Source of the DNA: DATKUK01 sp035530655
GTDB lineage: Bacteria; Planctomycetota; Phycisphaerae; UBA1845; DATKUK01
Length of the DNA stretch: 64,000 bases
Assembly: GCA_035530655.1 (NCBI GenBank)
Contig: DATKUK010000017.1
Span: 1-64,000, forward strand
Direction of reading: 5' to 3'
Positions 53,869 through 62,377 of the stretch are shown in pieces. Positions within the stretch are counted from its first letter, which is position 1; each line of letters begins with the position of its first letter. Both the position numbers and the translations under genes were made by a program. The notes under the pieces were generated by a model, which had not been told where the DNA came from, did not search any database, and worked only from the letters and a program-made list of their open reading frames with translations.

Positions 53869-54630
53869 ATGCTGTTTGCCATAATCTCGGATATACACGC
53901 CAACATGGAAGCCCTGCAAGAGGTGTTGGCCGACATCGAGAAACGGGGCATCCAGCAGATCGTCTGCCTCGGCGACGTCGTGGGGTATGGGCCCAATCCG
54001 CGTGAGTGCATCGACCTGGTGGTGGAACGGTGCGAGGTGGTGCTGTGCGGCAACCACGACCAGGCCGTCATGTATGAGCCGCACAACTTCAACGTCGGCG
54101 CCGAGCGGGCCAACTACTGGACCCGACAACTTCTCGAGGACGAGACGGACAAGACCCTGCGCAACCGGCGGTGGGAGCTGCTGGGCCGCATGCCCATCCG
54201 ACACACGACCGACAGCATGCTGTGCGTGCACGGCTCGCCCCGCCGCCCCGTAAACGAGTACCTTTTCGCCGAAGACGTCTACACCAACCCGCACAAGGTG
54301 CTGGCCAACTTCGAGCGCCTCGAGCAGAACCTCTGTTTCGTGGGGCACACGCACGTGCCCGGGGTGTTCGTCAGCGACCCTTATTTCGACCCGCCGGACG
54401 AGCTACCCGAGCCGCGCAAGTACCAGCGGAGCGAGGACCGAGCCATCATCAACGTCGGCAGCGTCGGCCAGCCGCGGGACCGCGACACGCGGGCCAGCTA
54501 TGTGATCGTCACGGACGACTGCGTGGAGTTCGTGCGCGTGGAATACGAGATTGAAAAGACGGTCCGCAAGATTCACGATATTCCGGAACTGGATGACTTC
54601 TTGGGCAACCGTTTGCTGGACGGTCGATGA
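53869..54630 (+). CDS. Metallophosphoesterase (YfcE/MJ0936 type)
   Basis: 253 residues. The metal sites are in order: IISDIHANMEAL (DxH), LGDVVGYGPNPRECID (GD), GNHD, VHGSPR and GHTHVPG. These are the calcineurin-like signatures of small metal-dependent phosphodiesterases. It should hydrolyse phosphodiesters in the cytoplasm; the substrate is unknown. The start is the ATG at 53869, after a promoter 41 bases upstream; yidC follows 93 bases downstream. Confidence 0.95.
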   Translation: MLFAIISDIHANMEALQEVLADIEKRGIQQIVCLGDVVGYGPNPRECIDLVVERCEVVLCGNHDQAVMYEPHNFNVGAERANYWTRQLLEDETDKTLRNRRWELLGRMPIRHTTDSMLCVHGSPRRPVNEYLFAEDVYTNPHKVLANFERLEQNLCFVGHTHVPGVFVSDPYFDPPDELPEPRKYQRSEDRAIINVGSVGQPRDRDTRASYVIVTDDCVEFVRVEYEIEKTVRKIHDIPELDDFLGNRLLDGR

Positions 54631-54723
54631 GGATCGATGGCGCGCGGCTTCGTGTACGCAGACGCGTTGCGGCGATCGGCCGGGCTCCGATTCAAGCCTG
54701 CAGAAGCCGGGTGCAATTGAGCG

Positions 54724-57177
54724 ATGAGTGACAACAAACGACTTTTGACCGCGATCGCGGTGGCCATGGTGTTCATGGTCGCCTGGCAGATCTTGACCGC
54801 CAAAATATGGGGCCTGCCCCCTCGCCCCGACGCAGGACCCGACCAGGTCGTGCCCACCGCCGGCGGCGAGGACGCCCAAGTTGCTCTCGACGGGTCGAAC
54901 TCGCAGGATCCGGATTCGTCGGCGGGCACCAACGACGACCTCGTGGCCTTCGAGTGGTACGAGAACTACGGCCAGCGCAATCAGCGCCCCCTCGGCAGCG
55001 GCCAGGAACTGGTCGTCACACTCGCGCCGGGCGTCCATGAGATTGTCCTGGCGGTCACAGACCGCAAGAACCGCACCGAGACCGATCGCGTGCTGGTCAC
55101 TGTCGAAGGTGCAACGACGACGCAGGCGAGCCAGCCAGCCGCCGGAACGGCGAGGGGACTCCACGCGCCGTCGACACCCGAACTGACAGCGGCACCCGAC
55201 CAGGCCGAGGCGTCCCAGCCGGATCGGCGCCCCGCCGGTACCGCGCCGGCCACGCCCGACCTTCAGTTGCGCGGTGCCGAACAGGCCGAGACCGCCATCC
55301 TCGGCAGCGACGACCCCGAAGACGGCTACAACCTGGCCGTATACCTCACCAACGAGAACGCCTGCGTGCTGGCCGCCGACGTAACGACCGGCACGGGCAA
55401 GGACAAGCCGCGATATCGCTTCCGCAAGTCGGTGGAGCAGGATCAGCCCTACCCCCTGCTGCGCCCGCTCGACCCGCAGACCGGTGAGCCGGCCGAAACG
55501 CTCGACACCCAACGGTCGGTCTACGCCTCGCTGCTGACGCCGACCCTGCGGCTGTTCCGAGGCAAGGAAGTTACCGAGCTCTCGCTTGAGCCACAGAGAT
55601 GGAACCTGCGAATCGAGCGGACCGACCAGCAGCACACCGCCGTGTTCTCGCTGGAGGTGGACCAGGGCGATCGTCCTCTGCTGAGGCTCGAAAAGACCCT
55701 CACGCTTGCGAAGGGGCGCTACGATCTTGTCCTCTCACACAGGGTGGTCAATCTGACCGACGAGCCTGTCACCGTAAGCCTCACCCAGCACGGGGCGCAC
55801 GGCCTTCAACGCGAAGATGCCCGCTCGGACTACCGCAAGATCGTCACCGTCAGCCAGACGGCCGACAGCATCAACGTGGGCAAACACGCCCGCTCGCAGG
55901 TGTACAAGCGAGGCGAGCCCCTGGTGCTGGCCGACGCCGCCGATGCCAGAAACCTGGTGTACTCGGCGCTGGTGAACAAGTACTTCACGTGCATCATGGG
56001 CCCGCAACGGCAGGCCGATGCCTCCAACGAGTTGATCGACCGCGCCGAGGCGATCACCGAGATGAACCGCTCCGATGCGCCCGGCGACCTGACGACACGT
56101 TGGGTGTCCCTGCCCTTCGAGGTGCCGGCCAACGGTGCCAGTCAGATCCAGTTCGACCTGTATTGGGGACCGAAGCTCAAGACTCTCTTCGAGCGCGACC
56201 CAACCTATGTCGCACGGCACTACTTGACCGTGGTGTCGGTCGAGTTCGCCTGCTGCTGGCAGGGCCTCGTGGTGATCATCGCGCCGCTGGCCGATATGCT
56301 GCTGTGGCTGCTGCACGCCTTGCACTACGTTCTGCCCAACTACGGTGTGGCCATCATCATCATGGTGCTCATCGTACGCGTCATGCTGCATCCGATCACC
56401 AAAAAGGGCCAGGTGAGCATGCTCAGGATGCAGAAGCAGATGCAGCGACTGGCTCCCAAGACCGAAGCGCTCAAACAGCAGTACGGCAGCGATCGACAGA
56501 AATTCGGCCAGGAACAGATGCGCATGTACCGTGAAGAGGGCATCAACCCCATGACGCAGATGATGGGGTGTCTGCCGATGGGCTTGCAGATGCCCATCTG
56601 GATAGCGCTCTACACCATGCTCAACACCACGCTCGAGCTGCGCCATCAGCCGTTCGTCCTGTGGATCCGCGACCTGGCGGCGCCGGATGCCTTGATCCAT
56701 TTCGGGGTCGATTCGTGGGTCTACCGTCACAGCGGATGGGTCCCGTTTCTCGGGCCGATCGACGCATTCAACCTGCTACCCATCGTCCTGGGCATCACGA
56801 TGTACCTCCAGCAGCGCTTGATGCCCAAACCCGCCACCCCTACCGCCAGTACCGATCAGCAGAAGCAGCAGCAAATGATGATGAACCTCATGAGCGTTTT
56901 CATGACGTTCATCTTTTACAACATGCCCAGCGGGCTGAACCTCTACATCGGGGCCAGCAGCCTCTTTGGCGCGCTGGAGCAGTGGCGCATTCGCCAGCAT
57001 ATCGACAAGATGGACGACCAGGCCCCCGCCCCCGCCAAGGAAAGAGCCCGCGGTCCTCAGGGCGTCCTGGCCTCCAAGCCCCGCGCCAAGACAGGCTGGT
57101 GGGCGAAGCTCGAACGCAAGGTCGAGCAGGCCAAGCGGGTCGACAGCGGCAAGAAAGGCAAACGCCCACGACGCTGA
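54724..57177 (+). CDS. yidC: Membrane protein insertase YidC with PKD-like insertion
   Basis: 817 residues, much longer than E. coli YidC (548). TM1 (LLTAIAVAMVFMVAWQIL) is followed by a ~95-residue stretch from about residue 36: DAGPDQVVPTAGGEDAQVAL with DGSNSQDPD and LAPGVHEIVLAVTD, a PKD/K319L-like beta-sandwich. A Pro/Thr/Ala-rich linker leads into the periplasmic P1 domain. The core TM2-TM5 is standard: GVAIIIMVLIVRVMLHPITK keeps the conserved Arg, then the cytoplasmic coiled region and MGCLPMGLQMPIWIALYTML. YidC inserts inner-membrane proteins alone or with Sec. The extra domain is outside the membrane and may bind envelope polymers. Confidence 0.96.
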   Translation: MSDNKRLLTAIAVAMVFMVAWQILTAKIWGLPPRPDAGPDQVVPTAGGEDAQVALDGSNSQDPDSSAGTNDDLVAFEWYENYGQRNQRPLGSGQELVVTLAPGVHEIVLAVTDRKNRTETDRVLVTVEGATTTQASQPAAGTARGLHAPSTPELTAAPDQAEASQPDRRPAGTAPATPDLQLRGAEQAETAILGSDDPEDGYNLAVYLTNENACVLAADVTTGTGKDKPRYRFRKSVEQDQPYPLLRPLDPQTGEPAETLDTQRSVYASLLTPTLRLFRGKEVTELSLEPQRWNLRIERTDQQHTAVFSLEVDQGDRPLLRLEKTLTLAKGRYDLVLSHRVVNLTDEPVTVSLTQHGAHGLQREDARSDYRKIVTVSQTADSINVGKHARSQVYKRGEPLVLADAADARNLVYSALVNKYFTCIMGPQRQADASNELIDRAEAITEMNRSDAPGDLTTRWVSLPFEVPANGASQIQFDLYWGPKLKTLFERDPTYVARHYLTVVSVEFACCWQGLVVIIAPLADMLLWLLHALHYVLPNYGVAIIIMVLIVRVMLHPITKKGQVSMLRMQKQMQRLAPKTEALKQQYGSDRQKFGQEQMRMYREEGINPMTQMMGCLPMGLQMPIWIALYTMLNTTLELRHQPFVLWIRDLAAPDALIHFGVDSWVYRHSGWVPFLGPIDAFNLLPIVLGITMYLQQRLMPKPATPTASTDQQKQQQMMMNLMSVFMTFIFYNMPSGLNLYIGASSLFGALEQWRIRQHIDKMDDQAPAPAKERARGPQGVLASKPRAKTGWWAKLERKVEQAKRVDSGKKGKRPRR

Positions 57178-57219
57178 CGTCTCCAGCGAGTGAGCCCGGC
57201 GATCGACGCGACGCGGGCG

Positions 57220-58098
57220 TCAAGCCGTGACCAATCGGCGAAGCCTGTCCAGGTTGTTCCTATCGTAACTTCGGCCGCGGCCGTCCTCGCCCTTGGGCGT
57301 TTCCAGAATACGAGGCACCGACATCAGACGTGGGTCGTTCAGCAGCATGCGGAAGGCCGCACGCCCGAGCTTGCCCCTGCCGATGTGATCGTGACGGTCG
57401 ACGCGCGACCCGCACGCCGTCTTCGAGTCGTTCAGGTGCAGGCACCGCACCCGCCTCAGGCCCACCGCGCGGTCGAGCCGCTCGATCGTCCCGGCGTATC
57501 CATTGAGCGTCCGTAGATCATAGCCGGCCGCGAACACATGCGCAGTGTCGATGCACACGCCGACGCGCCGACGGTTGCCTACGCCGCCGATGATCTCGGC
57601 AAGCTGTTCGAACTCGTGGCCGATCGCATTGCCCTGCCCTGCCGTCGTCTCCAGCAGGATGCGCACCGGCGCGCCCGGCGTCCGATCGAACAGCTCATTC
57701 AGAGCCGCGGTCACGCGGGCGATTCCAGCCAACACGCCCCGCCCCCCATGGGCACCAGGGTGAACAATCAGATCGCGGATCCCCAGTCGCTCACACCGCA
57801 CCAACTCATCCCAGCAGGCCGCCACGCTGCGCCGCCATACCGCCCGATCGGGCGACGCCAGGTTCACCAGATACGTGCCGTGGGCGAACACTGGCCGCAG
57901 TTGCGTATCCCGACGCGCGCGGCGCCACAACCGAACCTGCTCGTCGGTGATCGGTCGCGCCCGCCATTGCCGCTGGTTCTTCACGAAGATTTGCAGGCAG
58001 TCACACCCCACCTGCCGCCCGCGATCGAAGGCTGTGTGCAACCCGCCCGCGACCGACATGTGGGCCCCGAACCGCTGCCTGCCCGAGCCGACGGGCAT
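57220..58098 (-). CDS. nfo: Deoxyribonuclease IV (AP endonuclease)
   Basis: 292 residues. Nfo cuts at abasic sites in base-excision repair with three zinc ions. FGAHMSVAGGLHTAFDRG is the start signature; FAHGTYLVNLASPD, IVHPGAHGG, ILLETTAGQGNAIG, VGVCIDTAHVFAAGYD and HLNDSKTACGSRVDRHDHIG carry the zinc ligands in order. The ATG at 58098 has GGTGAG seven bases upstream; a GTG at 58107 overlaps the yjbQ stop. Co-transcribed with yjbQ. Confidence 0.95.
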   Translation of the reverse strand: MPVGSGRQRFGAHMSVAGGLHTAFDRGRQVGCDCLQIFVKNQRQWRARPITDEQVRLWRRARRDTQLRPVFAHGTYLVNLASPDRAVWRRSVAACWDELVRCERLGIRDLIVHPGAHGGRGVLAGIARVTAALNELFDRTPGAPVRILLETTAGQGNAIGHEFEQLAEIIGGVGNRRRVGVCIDTAHVFAAGYDLRTLNGYAGTIERLDRAVGLRRVRCLHLNDSKTACGSRVDRHDHIGRGKLGRAAFRMLLNDPRLMSVPRILETPKGEDGRGRSYDRNNLDRLRRLVTA

Positions 58099-58099
58099 A

Positions 58100-58519
58100 T
58101 CACTCACCGATGATCTTGACCAGGACGCGCTTGCGGCGCCGCCCGTCGAACTCGCCGTAGAAGATCTGCTCCCAGGGCCCGAAATCGAGCTTGCCGTCGG
58201 TCACGGCCACAACAACCTGCCGGCCCATGATTTGCCGCTTGAGGTGGGCGTCGCCGTTGTCCTCCCCCGTGCGGTTGTGCCGGTACCGGCTGAGCGGCTC
58301 GTGGGGAGCAATCTGCTCCAGCCACTCGTCGTAGTCCGCCAGCAGGCCCGCCTCGTCGTCGTTGATGTAGACGCTGGCTGTGATGTGCATGGCGTTGACC
58401 AGGCAAAGCCCCTCCCGGATGCCGCTCTCGGCCAGCGCTTTGTCCACCTCGGGCGTTATGTTGACGTAATCTCGACGGTTAGGCGTGTTAAACCACAGCT
58501 CTTTGCGGTACGACTTCAT
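58100..58519 (-). CDS. yjbQ: YjbQ/UPF0047 family protein
   Basis: 139 residues. SYRKELWFNTPNRRDYVNIT and HITASVYINDDEAGLLADYD, then HNRTGEDNGDAHLKRQIMG are the conserved parts, with the His and Asp/Asn residues proposed for a thiamine-phosphate-like side activity. The family's main role is uncertain. The ATG at 58519 has GGGAG about eight bases upstream. Overlaps or abuts the start of nfo; a minus-strand promoter lies at 58559-58587. Confidence 0.92.
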   Translation of the reverse strand: MKSYRKELWFNTPNRRDYVNITPEVDKALAESGIREGLCLVNAMHITASVYINDDEAGLLADYDEWLEQIAPHEPLSRYRHNRTGEDNGDAHLKRQIMGRQVVVAVTDGKLDFGPWEQIFYGEFDGRRRKRVLVKIIGE

Positions 58520-58558
58520 GACCGAACTCCCGGCAATCGCCATCTTGACAGGCGCGGC

Positions 58559-58587
58559 ACCATAGCAGGGACAGGCCGGCTGGACAA
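58559..58587 (-). promoter_or_regulatory. Promoter for yjbQ-nfo
   Basis: On the minus strand TTGTCC (58587-58582), a 17-base spacer and TATGGT (58564-58559), 40 bases before the yjbQ ATG. Confidence 0.45.
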
Positions 58588-58699
58588 CGCCGCATGGGTA
58601 CTGTATCAGGTCCTGCCCCGCCCCGCCCGAACCCTCGGCTGGCCGCCACGAACGTCGAGCGGAAGTTCTCAACTGGCCAGGATTTAGCGTCGAAAGGGT

Positions 58700-58727
58700 T
58701 TGACGGGGCCCCGGCTTGTGGTATATT
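58700..58727 (+). promoter_or_regulatory. Promoter of the thrS-infC-rpmI-rplT operon
   Basis: TTGACG (58700-58705), 16-base spacer, TATATT (58722-58727). The leader would be about 217 bases. Confidence 0.6.
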
Positions 58728-58733
58728 GGTATC

Positions 58734-58950
58734 GGGCCAAGCGGCCTTGCCGTGTTTGGCAAGCACTGGCACGATTGTTTGATGGCTGGAACGTCGAGAC
58801 GACACAGTGAGCTTCACGCACACATGCGCATAGGTTGCTCGGGCGAGATGACCGTTTGGCCACGGTCGGCGCCACGCGTGCGTGAAGCGGCTGTGTCGTC
58901 GGCCTTTTGCGGGGCGCCCTTGGTTCGGGCGCTCGCGAGAGGGGCCGTCC
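58734..58950 (+). promoter_or_regulatory. Structured 5' leader of thrS
   Basis: A first hairpin pairs CTTGCC (58746-58751) with GGCAAG (58758-58763). A long compound stem pairs GACGACACAG (58798-58807) with CTGTGTCGTC (58891-58900) and GCTTCACGCAC (58811-58821) with GTGCGTGAAGC (58878-58888), separated by a TGA/GG internal loop. An inner hairpin is GACCGT/ACGGTC (58850-58867). GGCCTTTTGC follows the stem, so it could act as an attenuator. No T-box sequence is seen. Confidence 0.55.
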
Positions 58951-60906
58951 ATGCCTAAAGCCACGCTGCCCGACGGATCGACGCTAGAGCTTCAACCGGG
59001 TGCCAAAGCGGGCGAACTCCTCGAGCAGCCCCAGCTCCGGGACGGAAAGGCCGTTGCCGTGCGCGTACGCCCGGCCGACAACGGCCAGCCACAACTGCTG
59101 GATCTGGCGACGCCGCTGCCCGGCGATGTCAGCGTCCTTCACGTGGCCAGGTTAACCGCCGATGACCAAGATGGTTTGTACGTGTTGCGGCACAGTTGCG
59201 CGCATGTAATGGCCGAGGCCATCTGCTCGCTGTGGCCCGACACCCGACTGGTCTACGGGCCGCCCGTCGAGGACGGGTTCTACTACGACATCGATCTGGA
59301 CCACCCGCTCAGCCCCGACGACTTCGAGGCAATCGAGGCCAAGATGAGCGAGATCATCAAGGCCGATTTGCCCTTCACGCGGTACGAGATGCCGCGCGAT
59401 CAGGCCATGGCCAAGCTTGGCGCCGAAGGCAATGCCTACAAACTGGACAATGCCGAGCGGGCAAAGGGCGATACGCTTACGTTCTACGTCACCGGTCAGC
59501 CGGGCGACGCCGTTTTTGAGGACCTCTGCCGCGGACCGCATTTGCCCAGTACCGGGTGCGTGCACGCGTTCAAGGTGATGAGCGTCGCCGGCGCTTACTA
59601 TCGCGGCGACGCCAGCCAGAAGATGCTCCAGCGCGTCTACGGCACGGCCTGGCCCGACAGGAAACAGCTCAAGGCGCATCTCCTGCGACTCGAAGAGGCC
59701 AGGAAGCGCGATCACCGCCTCCTGGGCAAGCAGCTCGACCTGTACACGATACACGACGAGATCGGCCCGGGATTGATCCACTGGCATCCCAAGGGATCGC
59801 TGGTTCGCCACATCATCGAGGATTTCTGGCGCCAGGAGCATTTCAGGCGAGGCTACGATCTGGTCTATACGCCTCACATTGCCAGCGAGCGAATCTACCA
59901 ACGCAGCGGTCACCTTGAAAAGTACGCGGATATGATGTACGCTCCGATGGACATCGATGGCGTCAACTACTACCTCAAACCGATGAACTGCCCCGGCCAC
60001 TACCTGATGTACAACTCCTCCACGCGGAGTTACCGCGACCTACCGCTCCGCTGGTGCGAGTTGGGGACCGTCTACCGCTACGAGCCCTCCGGCACGTTGC
60101 ACGGCATGCTGCGGGTTCGTGGATTCACCCAGGACGATGCACACACTTTCTGCACACCCGAGCAGTTGGGCCACGAGCTGGACCTGATTCTCGAGTTGAT
60201 GGACTTCATGATGCGCTCGTTTGGGTACACCTATCAGGCGTATTTGGCGACGCGGCCTGAGAAGTACCTCGGTACCCGCGAACAGTGGGACCGGGCCACC
60301 GGCGAACTTCGTGCCGCCCTCGAACGGCGAGGACTCGATTACCGGATCGACGAGGGCGGGGGGGTCTTCTACGCCCCGAAGATCGACATCAAGCTGATCG
60401 ATTCGCTTGGGCGCGAGTGGCAAGGCCCCACGCACCAGGTTGACCTCCAGGCCGCCAAACGATTTGATATCCGCTACATCGGGCCGGACAACGAGCCCCA
60501 CGAGCCCGTGATCATCCATCGCACCGTGCTAGGTAGCATGGAGCGGTTTGTCGGCGGTCTGATCGAGCACTTCGCCGGGGCGTTCCCGATGTGGCTGGCC
60601 CCGGTGCAGATGGTGATCGCTACGGTCAGCGAGAAGTCGGAGGCCTACGGACGGAGTGTATACCAGAAAATCGGCGAGGCCGGTCTGCGGGCCAAGCTGG
60701 ACGTCGGCGCCGACAAAATCGGGGCTAAAATCCGCCGGGCCTCGCTTCAGAAACCACCCTATGTGGTGGTGATCGGTGAAAAGGAGTCATCCGAGCGGAC
60801 GGTTAACGTCCGAACGCGTGGCAAGGGCACCCAGGAGGCGATGGGCTTGGAGGCCTTCATCGAACGATGTCGCCGGCAGATAGCCAGCAGGACGCTGGAA
60901 CTGTAG
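58951..60906 (+). CDS. thrS: Threonine-tRNA ligase
   Basis: 651 residues. The TGS domain starts MPKATLPDGSTLEL; the editing domain has HSCAHVMAEAICSLWPDTRL with the HxxxH zinc-like motif and RGPHLPSTG; the catalytic domain includes MNCPGHYLMYNSSTRSYRDL with the zinc Cys and His, and HRTVLGSMERFVGGLIEHF. The anticodon domain (MVIATVSEKSEAYGRSVYQK, VVIGEKES) ends it. The ATG at 58951 follows GAGAGGGG. First gene of an operon with infC, rpmI and rplT, the order known in many bacteria. Confidence 0.98.
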   Translation: MPKATLPDGSTLELQPGAKAGELLEQPQLRDGKAVAVRVRPADNGQPQLLDLATPLPGDVSVLHVARLTADDQDGLYVLRHSCAHVMAEAICSLWPDTRLVYGPPVEDGFYYDIDLDHPLSPDDFEAIEAKMSEIIKADLPFTRYEMPRDQAMAKLGAEGNAYKLDNAERAKGDTLTFYVTGQPGDAVFEDLCRGPHLPSTGCVHAFKVMSVAGAYYRGDASQKMLQRVYGTAWPDRKQLKAHLLRLEEARKRDHRLLGKQLDLYTIHDEIGPGLIHWHPKGSLVRHIIEDFWRQEHFRRGYDLVYTPHIASERIYQRSGHLEKYADMMYAPMDIDGVNYYLKPMNCPGHYLMYNSSTRSYRDLPLRWCELGTVYRYEPSGTLHGMLRVRGFTQDDAHTFCTPEQLGHELDLILELMDFMMRSFGYTYQAYLATRPEKYLGTREQWDRATGELRAALERRGLDYRIDEGGGVFYAPKIDIKLIDSLGREWQGPTHQVDLQAAKRFDIRYIGPDNEPHEPVIIHRTVLGSMERFVGGLIEHFAGAFPMWLAPVQMVIATVSEKSEAYGRSVYQKIGEAGLRAKLDVGADKIGAKIRRASLQKPPYVVVIGEKESSERTVNVRTRGKGTQEAMGLEAFIERCRRQIASRTLEL

Positions 60907-60928
60907 CATGCTGAGTGCCGCAAACGGG

Positions 60929-60957
60929 ACCTGTTCGGCGGGTGTACCCCGACAGGT
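60929..60957 (+). promoter_or_regulatory. Stem-loop in the thrS-infC gap
   Basis: ACCTGT (60929-60934) pairs with ACAGGT (60952-60957), continued by CGG with CCG. It stands 41 bases before the infC start and may be an mRNA processing or control site. Confidence 0.4.
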
Positions 60958-60998
60958 ATCAAGAGCAAGACTCTAACAAGAAAGGCAGGTGATTGCTC

Positions 60999-61592
60999 AT
61001 CGCTCAGAATCTTCGCGTCAACCATCAGATCAGGTATTCACCGGTTCGAGTGATCAACGATAAGAACGAACAGGTGGGGGTGATTCCGATCGACGAGGCC
61101 ATGCGTCTGGCGCAGGAGGCCGGCATGGATCTGGTCGAGGTGGCCCCCCAGGATCGGCCGCCTGTCTGCCGAGTGATGGACTACGGCAAATGGAAGTATC
61201 AGCAGAAGAAGAAGCATAAGCAGCGCCCCCCTCACGAGACGCAGCTCAAAGAGGTCCGGCTGCGACCCAAGACCGATACGCACGACCGCGACTTCAAGCT
61301 AAACCACGCCCGCGAGTTTCTCGGGAAGGGCCACAAGGTGCAGTTCTCGATGATCTTCCGCGGGCGCGAGCGGTTTCACCAGGATCGTGGGCTGCAAATC
61401 CTCCTGGACGTTGCTGACCAACTGTCGGATACGGCCAAAGTCGTGCGCCCACCGCGGTCGGAAGGCAGAAGGATGACCATGGTGCTGACCCCGAACGCAC
61501 CGGCCAAGCCGGCCAGCAGCACGCCGAAGGTCAGCCAGGCGCCGCAGGCGCCCGAGGAGCCACCCACCGGCGGCGAGAAGGTCGAGGCCTAG
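60999..61592 (+). CDS. infC: Translation initiation factor IF-3 (probable AUC start)
   Basis: 197 residues from ATC at 60999. IF-3 binds the 30S subunit and checks the start codon. NHQIRYSPVRVINDKNEQVG and DLVEVAPQDRPPVCRVMDYG mark the N-domain, HETQLKEVRLRPKTDTHDRD the linker and C-domain. In-frame candidates are TTG at 60993 and ATC at 60999. AGGTGA (60987-60992) ends directly before the TTG, too close; its GG is nine bases before the ATC, a good spacing. A rare AUU/AUC start is the known means by which IF-3 represses its own mRNA. A Pro/Ala-rich tail (PKVSQAPQAPEEPP) follows the core. Confidence 0.9.
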   Translation: MAQNLRVNHQIRYSPVRVINDKNEQVGVIPIDEAMRLAQEAGMDLVEVAPQDRPPVCRVMDYGKWKYQQKKKHKQRPPHETQLKEVRLRPKTDTHDRDFKLNHAREFLGKGHKVQFSMIFRGRERFHQDRGLQILLDVADQLSDTAKVVRPPRSEGRRMTMVLTPNAPAKPASSTPKVSQAPQAPEEPPTGGEKVEA

Positions 61593-61639
61593 GCCGCACG
61601 GCGGCTGGATGGGGCATCCTCCGAGTCGTTACGTGTGCG

Positions 61640-61668
61640 TTGCATGGCGGAGCCGTAACGCTTATAAT
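61640..61668 (+). promoter_or_regulatory. Internal promoter for rpmI-rplT, flanked by an inverted repeat
   Basis: TTGCAT (61640-61645), 17-base spacer, TATAAT (61663-61668, perfect). CGTTACG (61627-61633) and CGTAACG (61654-61660) form an inverted repeat over it. Confidence 0.55.
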
Positions 61669-61702
61669 ACGGGTCTGTCATGATATCGAATAGGTGCGTA
61701 GA

Positions 61703-61897
61703 ATGCATAAGCTTAAAGTTCACAAGGGTTTGCGTAAACGGGTCCGCATCACAGCCAAGGGTAAGGTCGTCCATAAGAAGGTCAACGCCGGGCACTTGAT
61801 GAGCGGCAAGAACGCCAAGCGGCGGCGCCGACTTCGCAAAAGCGGGTTGTTGAGTGGGAGAGACGCCAAGCGCGTCCGGACCGCCTTGGGTCTTTGA
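61703..61897 (+). CDS. rpmI: 50S ribosomal protein L35
   Basis: 64 residues, the normal size. MHKLKVHKGLRKRVRITAKG, then KVVHKKVNAGHLMSGKNAKR and KRVRTALGL are the L35 pattern. The ATG at 61703 follows AGGTG by six bases; a GTG at 61694 would add three residues and overlap that site. Confidence 0.97.
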   Translation: MHKLKVHKGLRKRVRITAKGKVVHKKVNAGHLMSGKNAKRRRRLRKSGLLSGRDAKRVRTALGL

Positions 61898-61922
61898 GAC
61901 AGCGTGACGGGAGGATACGAGG

Positions 61923-62294
61923 ATGCCCAGAGTCAGGTCCGGGGCGGCCGGTCATCGACGCAAGAAGCGAGTATTGCGGGCAGCCAAAGGCTATCGTGGC
62001 AGCCGGCACCGACTCTACCGTACCGCCAAGGAAGCGGTCACACGTGCGGGTGTGTCGGCCTATCGTGACCGTCGCCTGCGAAAACGCGATTTTCGGTCAC
62101 TGTGGATTATCCGAATCAACGCCGCCTGCCGTCAGCGCGGCATTCGCTACAGTTGGTTCATCGGCGGTCTGAAGGCGGCGAGCGTGGGGCTGGACCGTAA
62201 GATGCTGGCGGAGATCGCAGTCAGCGATCCAGCCGGGTTCGACGCCATTGTTCAAGTCGTCAAGGAGGTCGTGACCGACAAGGTCGCCGCCTGA
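61923..62294 (+). CDS. rplT: 50S ribosomal protein L20
   Basis: 123 residues. MPRVRSGAAGHRRKKRVLRA opens with the basic N-terminal arm; TAKEAVTRAGVSAYRDRRLR, RKRDFRSLWIIRINAACRQ and GLKAASVGLDRKMLAEIAVS are conserved. L20 binds 23S rRNA early in assembly and in other bacteria represses this operon. GGGAGGATACGAGG precedes the ATG. Confidence 0.98.
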   Translation: MPRVRSGAAGHRRKKRVLRAAKGYRGSRHRLYRTAKEAVTRAGVSAYRDRRLRKRDFRSLWIIRINAACRQRGIRYSWFIGGLKAASVGLDRKMLAEIAVSDPAGFDAIVQVVKEVVTDKVAA

Positions 62295-62377
62295 CTGAAG
62301 CGGCGCTCCCGACGGGATGGCGCACCCGTTGCGGGCGAATGCACGTTGTATTGCAGGTCTGGTCTTGGGGACGGGCG

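Noticed and set aside
58734..58950. T-box riboswitch before thrS
   Set aside because: No T-box consensus or specifier loop was found, although the leader is structured.
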